A DNA stretch of 64,000 nucleotides from JAFGPF01 sp964500415 (GTDB lineage Bacteria; Chloroflexota; Dehalococcoidia; Dehalococcoidales; RBG-16-60-22): positions 1 to 64,000 of the forward strand of contig CAZCOB010000004.1 in assembly GCA_964500415.1 (NCBI GenBank), in the 5' to 3' direction. A program made the translations under genes and the position numbers. Position 1 is the first letter of the stretch; each line of letters begins with the position of its first letter. The notes below the pieces were generated by a model. It did not search any database, was not told the origin of the DNA, and worked only from the letters and a program-made list of their open reading frames with translations. Shown piece after piece: positions 34,591 through 42,009 of this stretch.

Positions 34591-35226
34591 TTATCCCTTT
34601 TTCACCGCCACGATAAAGTACCCGGAGACAAACGAACTCAGGAACCTGGAGTTCCTAACGAAGGCGCGATTATCAAGCTTCACCATGAGGTTGAGTAGCG
34701 GCAACAACCAGTAGAGCAGTAAAGCCAGGCGTGTTCTGGCATTTATAATGGCTCGCTTGACCATGTCGCCGAGGACTGAGAAGTAAAGCCCCTGCTTCTT
34801 TAACTTGATAACCTCCAGCCCTGCCCTAGCCAGCATGCTCCTCAGTTTCACGTCGGTGAAACGCTGGAAGTCCTGAGGGTCGGCGTGAACATTGGCAATG
34901 AAGGGAACGGAGAGGACCAGCGCCCCGCCCGGTTTGAGTACCCGGGAGATTTCCTCCACGACATCTTCCGGGTATTCTACGTGCTCCAGCAGCTCCGTGC
35001 ACCTGACGCAGTCTGCGGAGTGTGATTTCACCGGTATACTGCGGACATCGGCCAGAATGTGTGGTCGATGGGCGGCGTTAATATCAATGACCACCCGGTT
35101 AATACCTTCCGATAATTTATAAGTACCCCTCTCCCGGCCTCCACCAACATCCAGGGTGATGCCCTTCATGTATCCCCGGGCTTCTTCAAGGTCTTTATCC
35201 AGCTGTATTCTTCGGTATGAGCGCAT
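34591..35226 (-). CDS. Class I SAM-dependent methyltransferase
   Basis: A 211-residue methyltransferase with ITLDVGGGRERGTYKL (variant motif I), RVVIDINAAHRPHILADVRS, ADCVRCTELLEHVEYPEDV and LKPGGALVLSVPFIANVHAD. The C-terminal hydrophobic segment (LALLLYWLLPLLNLMVKL, about 165-182) could touch the membrane. It is smaller than its downstream neighbour and not a close duplicate of it. The acceptor is unknown. Confidence 0.84.
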   Translation of the reverse strand: MRSYRRIQLDKDLEEARGYMKGITLDVGGGRERGTYKLSEGINRVVIDINAAHRPHILADVRSIPVKSHSADCVRCTELLEHVEYPEDVVEEISRVLKPGGALVLSVPFIANVHADPQDFQRFTDVKLRSMLARAGLEVIKLKKQGLYFSVLGDMVKRAIINARTRLALLLYWLLPLLNLMVKLDNRAFVRNSRFLSSFVSGYFIVAVKKG

Positions 35227-35254
35227 CTAAACTACCTTCGTGATGGTGGTTGTT

Positions 35255-36100
35255 CTATAGATAATGCCGGGTAACGAGGTCTACCCATTCTTCTCTTGAT
35301 AGTCGCTTCTCTTTAAGAGAATCCTCTCTGTTTGCCATAGTGCCGCGTCCCAGGTGCAGGTAGATGGGTTCACGGGTATCATCGAAGCATTTATCGAAGA
35401 CGTATTCCCTCATGAAATCCGGGCAGGTTTCCCTGTCCAGCCATGCTGCCGTTTCCGGATTGTTGTAGGTGTTTTTGCAGACGAAGTAACGGTAGCCGCC
35501 ATCAAGCAACCCGGCAGTAATCTGGTCTCCTACATCATACGTCGGCATGTTGTGCATGAAGGTCAGGCTGAGTTTCCCGTAGAGCGTAAAGTCGAAGAGA
35601 AAGCCGGACTGGTGCATTGCCCTTACCCGGCCCGGGTCCTGGCGGACACCGGCGATTTTCACCTCGTCGTTCAGCCTGGACTTGAGATAGGCCAGCCATC
35701 CCTCCCTGCAGGGAACGCAGTCGTTATGCATGACGAACACGTATTTCCCGTCGATAATCCTGGCGGCCAGCTCCAGGGCAACGGCGTTGGCCAGGCTACC
35801 ACCATAACTGATTCTGTACCAGGGACGGAGGAAAGAGCCTATTTTAGTGCGATTGAAAATGACGTTGACGCCTTCCAGCCCGACGAGGAAGTCCCGTGTT
35901 TCCCTGTCCGAGCAGTTGTCTACCAGCCAGAGGACATAGGGTATGCCCGTGTATTTCCTGATACACCCGACCGATAGGTCGGTCAACTCCGCGGAGTTAT
36001 GGCAGGGCTGCACGATATGGACGGCGTCAGGGTCGCTGGCCTCTACTCTGATTGAAACTTCGTAACGGTATTTTTTATTACCGATGATTGTTGTTGGCAT
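35255..36100 (-). CDS. Family 2-like glycosyltransferase
   Basis: A 281-residue GT-A-like protein. It has VHIVQPCHNSAELTDLSVGC, VLWLVDNCSDRETRDFL, SLANAVALELAARIIDGKYV and a DxD-like element in FVMHNDCVPCREGW (N-D-C in place of D-x-D). The C-terminal half has KSRLNDEVKIAGVRQDPGR and a likely acceptor segment DVGDQITAGLLDGGY. The altered metal motif makes activity less sure than for the other GT2 enzymes. It lies between two methyltransferase genes. Confidence 0.7.
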   Translation of the reverse strand: MPTTIIGNKKYRYEVSIRVEASDPDAVHIVQPCHNSAELTDLSVGCIRKYTGIPYVLWLVDNCSDRETRDFLVGLEGVNVIFNRTKIGSFLRPWYRISYGGSLANAVALELAARIIDGKYVFVMHNDCVPCREGWLAYLKSRLNDEVKIAGVRQDPGRVRAMHQSGFLFDFTLYGKLSLTFMHNMPTYDVGDQITAGLLDGGYRYFVCKNTYNNPETAAWLDRETCPDFMREYVFDKCFDDTREPIYLHLGRGTMANREDSLKEKRLSREEWVDLVTRHYL

Positions 36101-36110
36101 AAAGATTCCA

Positions 36111-36893
36111 TTAGCCTTCCAGTATGGTATTTGCCCAGTCCGTAGCTAGATTTCTTAAATCATAATTTATAGGCTGTTTTATCGAGATAATGGTATGTTG
36201 GCTGGTTGTTCCCGGTGGAAAACCTCGGCCAAATTTTTCGTCCTTAATTTCTTTCCATAGTTGATGGTAGGTTTTTTGTTCTATGTATCGCTTAATTTCA
36301 TCAATATTAAAGCACCAACCCAATTTTGCATATTCTTTTTCGTATATTTGTGGGTTATACTTCTTTACCCATTGTACCTCAGTATAATAATAGTAATTTA
36401 TTATGTATACTAAATTATTAGAAATCCTTGTCAGTTCATCAATGGCCTGCTTTATCTTTCCAACATGGTTGATTGTTTGCCAGTTAAGTACCAAATCACC
36501 GTAATCGTTATCCAATCCCGTATCATATAGATTGGTTTTTTTAAACTCCGCAAAGCCCCACGGGTTTCTTAATCTGGCCATGAATAGCTGCGTTTCAGAA
36601 GAATCTATCCCAGTATATTCTATATCGCTGTATCGCTCTCTGTTGATATATATGAAAAAAGGCACTAGGCCGGAACCACAAGCAACATCGACCACCCTTA
36701 TTTTTTCCTTTTGTTCTGACAGATTTCTAAGCAGGTAATCTAGTATAGTGTATTCTTCTAATCTGAATCCGTTTCTTAAATATAAGCTGTCTTTACCTAA
36801 TACCGCTCCTTCTCTTTCGACTAAACCCTGAGACATCTTTAAGTCCCATGTTTTCTGATATTTTTTTCGCCAGAAATCCATCATTGTCTTCAT
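36111..36893 (-). CDS. Class I SAM-dependent methyltransferase (very AT-rich)
   Basis: A 260-residue methyltransferase with VVDVACGSGLVPFFIYINRE (motif I), IEYTGIDSSETQLFMARLR, DYGDLVLNWQTINHVGKIKQ and a post-motif with NNLVYIINYYYYTEVQW. Its codons are strikingly richer in A and T than the flanking rfbH and GT2 genes, suggesting recent acquisition or replacement in the cluster. It starts 19 bases after rfbH. The acceptor is unknown. Confidence 0.8.
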   Translation of the reverse strand: MKTMMDFWRKKYQKTWDLKMSQGLVEREGAVLGKDSLYLRNGFRLEEYTILDYLLRNLSEQKEKIRVVDVACGSGLVPFFIYINRERYSDIEYTGIDSSETQLFMARLRNPWGFAEFKKTNLYDTGLDNDYGDLVLNWQTINHVGKIKQAIDELTRISNNLVYIINYYYYTEVQWVKKYNPQIYEKEYAKLGWCFNIDEIKRYIEQKTYHQLWKEIKDEKFGRGFPPGTTSQHTIISIKQPINYDLRNLATDWANTILEG

Positions 36894-36912
36894 TCAAACT
36901 GCCCTACTCCAT

Positions 36913-38496
36913 TTATTGTAGACGTTCCTTCAGAAACTCCTCGAATTTGCCTATTATGTAACCCAGCATCTCGCCGGTCAGCCCCGGATAGACACCGAGC
37001 CAGAAGGTATTGTTCATAATGAAGTCGGTATTTTTAAGTTCTCCGGAGACGCGGTATTTCACACCCTCGAAGCTCGGCTGGTGGACAATGTTGCCCGCAA
37101 ATAGCAGCCGCGTGGCGATTTTGCTTCCCTCCAGATAGCCCGTAATCTCATTCCTGGAGAACGGGGCATTCTCCTTCACCGTTATCGGGAAGCCGAACCA
37201 GCTCGGCTCGGAGCCCCCGGTAGTCCTGGGAAGAACGAAATATGCGTCGCATTTCTTCAGGCCGTTATAAAGCGTACGCCAGTTACGTTTTCTGGCTTCT
37301 ATAAAGTCGGGGAGTTTGGCAAGCTGGGCTGTGCCCACCGCCGCCTGCATGTCGGAAATTTTCAGATTATAGCCGATGTGAGAGTAGATATACTTGTGGT
37401 CGTAGCCGAAGGGCAGCGTCCCCAGCTGCCACCCAAACCGTTTGCCGCAGGTATCGTCACGGCCGGGCTCGCACCAGCAGTCCCTCCCCCAGTCGCGGAA
37501 GGACTCAATGAGCCTCTTCAATGCGCTGTCGCCGGTGACCAGGGCACCCCCTTCCCCCATGGTGATATGGTGGGGCGGGTAGAAACTGAAGGTGGCGATA
37601 TGCCCGAAGGTGCCGGTGTATTTACCCTGATACATGGAGCCGAGAGCGTCGCAGTTGTCCTCGATAACCCAGAGGTCGTGCCGACGGGCGACGGCCATCA
37701 CCCTGTCCAGGTCGAAGGGATTGCCCAGGGTGTGGGCCAGAAAGATAGCCCTGGTCTTCGGGGATAAGGCTTTTTCGATGTCATCCGCCCTTACGTTATA
37801 AGCCCCGATATCCACATCCAGAAAAACAGGGACCAGGTTATTCTGAACGATGGGGTTCACCGTGGTGGGAAAGGCGCAGGCGGTGGTTATCACCTCGTCA
37901 CCGGGCTTGAGCCTCCTCTCCCCCAGTTTGGGGGAGGTCAGGGCGGATACGGCCAGCAGGTTGGCCGAAGAGCCGGAGTTGGTCAGCAGGCAGTGCTTAA
38001 CTCCCAGAAAACGGCTGAACTCCTCCTCGAATTGCCTGGCGAAGCGACCGGTGGTGAGCCAGAAATCCAATGAAGAGTCCACCAGCGCCTTTATCTCCGC
38101 GGCGTCGAAGACGCGCCCGGCGTAGCGGATGTAGGTCTGTCCGGGGGCGAATGCCTCGTCCGGGCGGTGGACGGCGTCGTAGTGCTTCTGGGCGATACGG
38201 CCGGCCATCCGCCGCAGTACCTCGTCTATTTTCCGAACGCTGACCGCGCCGGCTTTTTCCACGATTGATTCCGTGGAGACAGAAGACAGGCTGTCCGTGA
38301 GGACGCAGTAGTCCTGCGGCAGCTTGCCCACAAGCAGGTCGTCATTGCCGATTTTTACAGCGTTCGCGTCTGTCCCGGACTGGGGCATCATTTCTATAAC
38401 CTGAAGGCGGTCATCGCGGGCGTCATATATCAGCCCGAATTCCTGTCCGGTTTCGCTCCTGATGGCAACTATATCGCCCAGCCTGAATCCCGACAT
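36913..38496 (-). CDS. rfbH: CDP-4-keto-6-deoxyglucose 3-dehydratase (RfbH) with extra N-terminal domain
   Basis: RfbH (E1) is a PMP-dependent enzyme of DegT fold that removes the C3 hydroxyl of CDP-4-keto-6-deoxy-D-glucose, on the way to 3,6-dideoxyhexoses. The defining His replaces the Schiff-base lysine in FSFYPPHHITMGEGG (residues 303-317), and NSGSSANLLAVSALT, DVDIGAYNVRADDIEKAL and IEDNCDALGS match the family. Normal RfbH is near 440 residues; this one is 527. The surplus is an N-terminal domain (1-95) that resembles PemK/MazF folds (GDIVAIRSETGQEF at the start, KLPQDYCVLTDSL, then a helix). No electron-donating E3 reductase gene is in the window. Confidence 0.9.
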   Translation of the reverse strand: MSGFRLGDIVAIRSETGQEFGLIYDARDDRLQVIEMMPQSGTDANAVKIGNDDLLVGKLPQDYCVLTDSLSSVSTESIVEKAGAVSVRKIDEVLRRMAGRIAQKHYDAVHRPDEAFAPGQTYIRYAGRVFDAAEIKALVDSSLDFWLTTGRFARQFEEEFSRFLGVKHCLLTNSGSSANLLAVSALTSPKLGERRLKPGDEVITTACAFPTTVNPIVQNNLVPVFLDVDIGAYNVRADDIEKALSPKTRAIFLAHTLGNPFDLDRVMAVARRHDLWVIEDNCDALGSMYQGKYTGTFGHIATFSFYPPHHITMGEGGALVTGDSALKRLIESFRDWGRDCWCEPGRDDTCGKRFGWQLGTLPFGYDHKYIYSHIGYNLKISDMQAAVGTAQLAKLPDFIEARKRNWRTLYNGLKKCDAYFVLPRTTGGSEPSWFGFPITVKENAPFSRNEITGYLEGSKIATRLLFAGNIVHQPSFEGVKYRVSGELKNTDFIMNNTFWLGVYPGLTGEMLGYIIGKFEEFLKERLQ

Positions 38497-38500
38497 ACTT

Positions 38501-39592
38501 TTAACCCTCTTCCCTCATGAGGCTGGTATACTCCTGGATTTCCCTTACCGTGAACCGGTAAAGTTCTTCCCGACCCATGCCGGCATAGAAATTTTTATAC
38601 CAGCCGACGGTATGCGCGATAGCGGTATGGACATTATAGACCAGCTGCCAGCCGAGTTTGGTGTGGGCCTGGCTCGCGTCCAGCCTCAGGAAGTTAACCT
38701 CGTGCGGGTGACCGGAGGCATCTCTGGTATAGGCGCCGCTACCGTAGTACTCAATAACGAGCTTGACCAGCTCCTCCACGGTTATCACAATTTCATTGTC
38801 CGGGCCGAAGTTCCAGGGGCTGCTGTAGCTGGTGTCATCTTTGTACATCAAAGTCCCCAGACGCAGGTAGCCGGAGAGTGGCTCCAGCACGTACTGCCAG
38901 GGCCTTACCGCCGCAGGGCTACGCAGACTTATTGCCTCTCCCCTGGATAATGCCCTCATGCAGTCCGGGACTATCCTGTCCTTCCCCCAGTCTCCACCAC
39001 CGATAACGTTACCGGCACGCACCGATGATAAAGCGAGATTACGGCCCTGCCCGCCGCTGAAAAACGACCGGCGGTAGGCGCCGGTAACCAGCTCGGCACA
39101 GCCCTTGCTGGAGCTATACGGGTCATAGCCGCCCATGGGGTCGGTTTCGCGGTACCCGTAGTCCAGCTCCCGGTTCTCGTAACACTTGTCGCTGGTAACG
39201 ATGATACAGGCACGGACGCAGTTAGTCTTTCGCACCGCTTCCAGGACATTTACCGTCCCCATGATATTCGTTTCGTAAGTGAGCCTTGGTTCTTCGTAGG
39301 AAAACCTCACCAGCGGTTGGGCGGCCAGGTGAAAGACAATCTCCGGCTGGTGCTCTTTAAAAACAGATTGCAGACTATATTCGTCCCGTACATCGCCGAC
39401 GATATGGGTGAGCCTGTCCTCCAGGCCGATGGACTCGAACAGGTTCGGCTCCGTCGGGGGTTCCAGCGAATAGCCGATAACCCCGGCGCCCAGTTCGGTC
39501 AGCCAGAGCGACAGCCAGCCACCCTTGAAGCCGGTATGCCCGGTGAGCAGTACCCTCTTGTTTCGGTAAATATCCCCGAAGTAGCTAGCCAC
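38501..39592 (-). CDS. rfbG: CDP-glucose 4,6-dehydratase
   Basis: This enzyme makes CDP-4-keto-6-deoxy-D-glucose from CDP-glucose, using bound NAD. The 363-residue protein has LLTGHTGFKGGWLSLWL at its N-terminus, the hallmark of RfbG, plus FHLAAQPLVRFSYEEP, IIVTSDKCYEN (T-D-K catalytic segment) and the YDPYSSSKGCAEL Tyr/Lys pair. It is 4 bases upstream of rfbH and overlaps the cupin epimerase gene by 8 bases, as expected for the CDP-sugar operon. Confidence 0.93.
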   Translation of the reverse strand: MASYFGDIYRNKRVLLTGHTGFKGGWLSLWLTELGAGVIGYSLEPPTEPNLFESIGLEDRLTHIVGDVRDEYSLQSVFKEHQPEIVFHLAAQPLVRFSYEEPRLTYETNIMGTVNVLEAVRKTNCVRACIIVTSDKCYENRELDYGYRETDPMGGYDPYSSSKGCAELVTGAYRRSFFSGGQGRNLALSSVRAGNVIGGGDWGKDRIVPDCMRALSRGEAISLRSPAAVRPWQYVLEPLSGYLRLGTLMYKDDTSYSSPWNFGPDNEIVITVEELVKLVIEYYGSGAYTRDASGHPHEVNFLRLDASQAHTKLGWQLVYNVHTAIAHTVGWYKNFYAGMGREELYRFTVREIQEYTSLMREEG

Positions 39593-40046
39593 TTTCTTTA
39601 TCCCAGTCGTAGGGTATCTTGTCCGTAAACGGGCTGATTCTCTCTATCTCATCGGGGTCATGGGGTATCGTGGCGCAGTTGGCGACGATGGCGGGTTTTT
39701 GCCCGAGCCCCTTGAACCCGTTCCAGATTCCTGGCGGTACCTTGACCAGCAGGTAGTTCTCCTCGCCGGTGAAGATTTCCATCAGGCTGCCCCGCGTGGG
39801 GGAGCCTTCCCGGTCGTCATAGAGGACGAGCTTTATCGCTCCGTGTATCACGGCGTAGTTCAGGGTCATCTCCTTATGAAGGTGCCACCCCTTGATGGCC
39901 CCGGGATTTACCGTGGAGAAGTATATCTCCCCGAATTTTTCGAAAACGGGGTCGTCACAGCGTAGCATGTGGCAGACACTACCCCGCTCGTCCGGTATCT
40001 TCTTCAGCGGCTTGATTACGACGCCTTCTATATGGCTCTCTTCCAT
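39585..40046 (-). CDS. dTDP-4-dehydrorhamnose 3,5-epimerase-like cupin (short)
   Basis: A 153-residue RmlC-related protein, shorter than RmlC (about 180). KGWHLHKEMTLNYAVIHGA carries the conserved histidine region, followed by KLVLYDDREGSPTRG and KVPPGIWNGFKGLG. In ascarylose synthesis a relative (AscE) inverts C5 of the CDP-3,6-dideoxy-4-hexulose; the gene order here (rfbF, reductase, this gene, rfbG, rfbH) fits that role. Being short, it could instead be a 3- or 5-monoepimerase or a binding protein. Confidence 0.78.
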   Translation of the reverse strand: MEESHIEGVVIKPLKKIPDERGSVCHMLRCDDPVFEKFGEIYFSTVNPGAIKGWHLHKEMTLNYAVIHGAIKLVLYDDREGSPTRGSLMEIFTGEENYLLVKVPPGIWNGFKGLGQKPAIVANCATIPHDPDEIERISPFTDKIPYDWDKESG

Positions 40047-40048
40047 TT

Positions 40049-40996
40049 TTAACCCCTACTCCGATACCATGCAACGGTAAGCTTCAACCCCTCTTCCAGT
40101 ATATCCGTTTTCGGCTGCCAGCCCAAATATTTCGCGGCCTTGCCGATATCGGCGCAGGTGAACCAGACCTCGTTGCCCCGATGAGGGATGGCTCCCCAGT
40201 CCGGCTCCGCTCCGGCGCCGGTGATTTCCCTTATCCTCGCTGTGACCTCTCTAACGCTGACGGCGCGACTGCTGCCGATGTTGAAAATTTCGTGCGGCTG
40301 CTCAAGCTCCGGGGCGGCCAGGGCTTTAATAAAGGCATCCACGATGTCTTCGGCATAGATGAAGTCCCACCGCTGCTGGCCGGTGGTCATCTTCGGGCTT
40401 TCCCCGGCAAGCAGGCTTCTTATCACGTAGGGAATCAGCCGTCTATCGTGGTCGGCCGGGCCGTAGGGGGGGGAAAGGCGGAGGGTCACCGACTTCAGGC
40501 CGTATTTTTCGGCGTAATAGGTGCAGGCCTGCTCCGCGTGCAACTTGGTCAGGGCATACAGGTTAAGCGGGTTTATGGTAGCATTCTCGGTTAGCTTGTC
40601 CTGGCTTTCATGATAAACGAAACAGGTACTCGTATTAACGAAAAGCCTGACTCCGGACTCTTTAGCCGCCTCGAGCAGGTTTAAAGTACCCAGATAGTTG
40701 GTATCGACGAGGAGGGATATCTCCTGGGGCTGGTGCTCCACAGCGTAGTAAGCCGCCAGGTGGCAAACGACCTCCGGTCTGAAGTCCGCAACCGCCGCAG
40801 CGATAGCACGGGTATCCCGGATATCAACATCATAGGTCGCCAGTTCGCCTGTCAGGTCCTTAATACGCCAGGTGTCCGAGTTCTCGCGTTTGATGATGCC
40901 GGTCTCTGTTTTCCCACTCACCAGTCGGCGTGCTAAATGGGAACCTATAAAGCCCGTCGCTCCGGTTATCAGCACCCTGCTAGCTGGATTCGGCAT
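40049..40996 (-). CDS. NAD(P)-dependent 4-ketosugar reductase/epimerase (extended SDR)
   Basis: A 315-residue extended SDR with VLITGATGFIGSHLARRLV, VCHLAAYYAVEHQP, NTSTCFVYHE, the catalytic LYALTKLHAEQ (Y and K) and QRWDFIYAEDIVDAF. Lying between rfbF and the cupin epimerase, it is the best candidate for the last step of a CDP-3,6-dideoxyhexose pathway, reducing the 4-keto group as in abequose, paratose or ascarylose synthases. Which stereoisomer is made cannot be told. Confidence 0.8.
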   Translation of the reverse strand: MPNPASRVLITGATGFIGSHLARRLVSGKTETGIIKRENSDTWRIKDLTGELATYDVDIRDTRAIAAAVADFRPEVVCHLAAYYAVEHQPQEISLLVDTNYLGTLNLLEAAKESGVRLFVNTSTCFVYHESQDKLTENATINPLNLYALTKLHAEQACTYYAEKYGLKSVTLRLSPPYGPADHDRRLIPYVIRSLLAGESPKMTTGQQRWDFIYAEDIVDAFIKALAAPELEQPHEIFNIGSSRAVSVREVTARIREITGAGAEPDWGAIPHRGNEVWFTCADIGKAAKYLGWQPKTDILEEGLKLTVAWYRSRG

Positions 40997-40997
40997 A

Positions 40998-41795
40998 TCA
41001 CTCTTTCCAAATTTTCCAGAATGCCTGGCTGTTCTGCCACAACCGATTCAGATACTGCATATCCCGGAGGGTATCCATACACTCCCAGTCGCCTTTATGT
41101 TCGTAGACCATCAACTCACCGTCGGCTACCAGACGCTCCAGGGCACCCCTCTCCAGGTCGCAGTCCTCATCTTCCGTTAGATATCCGAAGAACTTGCGGT
41201 CGAAAACGAAGAATCCGCCGTTTATCAGGCCGACGGATACCTGCGGCTTTTCCATGAACGAGATTACCCGGTTGTCCTTCATCAAAATTTCCCCGAACCT
41301 TGAGGGTGGCCGCACGCCGGTAACCGTCCCGATACGGCCATGGCTCTTATGAAAGGCTAGCAGCTCAGCGAGGTCGATGTCCGCCAGGCCGTCTCCGTAG
41401 GTGACCATGAACAGGTCTCCTGTAACGTACTTCTCTATTTGCCTGATTCTGGAACCCTTCAGGGACTTTTCCCCGGTATCGGCCAGGGTAACCCGCCAGT
41501 CTTTTTCCTGGCAATCGCTGTGGATTTCGATATGAGAACGGTTGCCCAGCTCAATGGTGAAGTCGTTTCTCAGAATCTCGTAGTTGTAGAAGTAGTTCTT
41601 GATTGTCTCTCCCTTATAGCCCAGGCAGAGAATGAAGTCCTTGAAACCGCAGGCCGAGTAGATTTTCATGATATGCCAGAGTATCGGCTTGTCCCCGATT
41701 TCAATCATGGGCTTGGGCCGGGACTCCGTTTCTTCTTTAAGCCTGGTGCCGGCTCCACCGCAAAGAATGACAACTTCAATATTGTCTGGAGCCAT
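40998..41795 (-). CDS. rfbF: Glucose-1-phosphate cytidylyltransferase
   Basis: RfbF makes CDP-glucose from CTP and glucose-1-phosphate, the first step of CDP-deoxysugar synthesis. It has EVVILCGGAGTRLKEET (nucleotide site), SRPKPMIEIGDKPILWHIM, MVTYGDGLADIDLAELL and MEKPQVSVGLINGGFFV. The frame is open to 41927, but the start is placed at the ATG at 41795: it gives 265 residues (family about 257), has GGAGGT 10 bases upstream, and lies downstream of the promoter at 41871-41899, which the longer reading would engulf. It is the first gene of the leftward unit ending at 32892. Confidence 0.93.
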   Translation of the reverse strand: MAPDNIEVVILCGGAGTRLKEETESRPKPMIEIGDKPILWHIMKIYSACGFKDFILCLGYKGETIKNYFYNYEILRNDFTIELGNRSHIEIHSDCQEKDWRVTLADTGEKSLKGSRIRQIEKYVTGDLFMVTYGDGLADIDLAELLAFHKSHGRIGTVTGVRPPSRFGEILMKDNRVISFMEKPQVSVGLINGGFFVFDRKFFGYLTEDEDCDLERGALERLVADGELMVYEHKGDWECMDTLRDMQYLNRLWQNSQAFWKIWKE

Positions 41796-41870
41796 TTCTG
41801 GTCGTACCTCCCGGGAAAACTTGGTGTGGCGTCTGCGATAGAATTGCCAGTTAATTCTACAATATAAAAC

Positions 41871-41899
41871 AGTATAGTATAGAGAAACACATTTGTCCA
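41871..41899 (-). promoter_or_regulatory. Promoter of the rfbF operon
   Basis: Reading leftward: TGGACA (41899-41894, 5 of 6) and TATACT (41876-41871, 5 of 6) are separated by exactly 17 bases. Transcription would begin near 41864, giving a leader of about 70 bases before the rfbF ATG. Confidence 0.6.
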
Positions 41900-41947
41900 C
41901 AGACATAACACGGCTGCCAGCAGTCACTTGAGCTCAGACCATCGCTC

Positions 41948-41977
41948 TTGACCTTATGGTTATGCCAATATTAGAAT
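41948..41977 (+). promoter_or_regulatory. Promoter of the lone radical SAM gene
   Basis: TTGACC (41948-41953, 5 of 6) and TAGAAT (41972-41977, 5 of 6) are 18 bases apart, 32 bases before the TTG start at 42010, with a GGGG ribosome site at 41997-42000. It is back to back with the rfbF promoter, leaving about 48 bases between the two -35 boxes for shared control. Confidence 0.55.
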
Positions 41978-42009
41978 AGCGATAGATGGGCGTAAAGGGG
42001 TAGCTGCCA

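Noticed and set aside
35354..35977. 207-codon plus-strand open frame
   Set aside because: It mirrors the GT2-like gene on the minus strand. No ribosome site or motif supports it.
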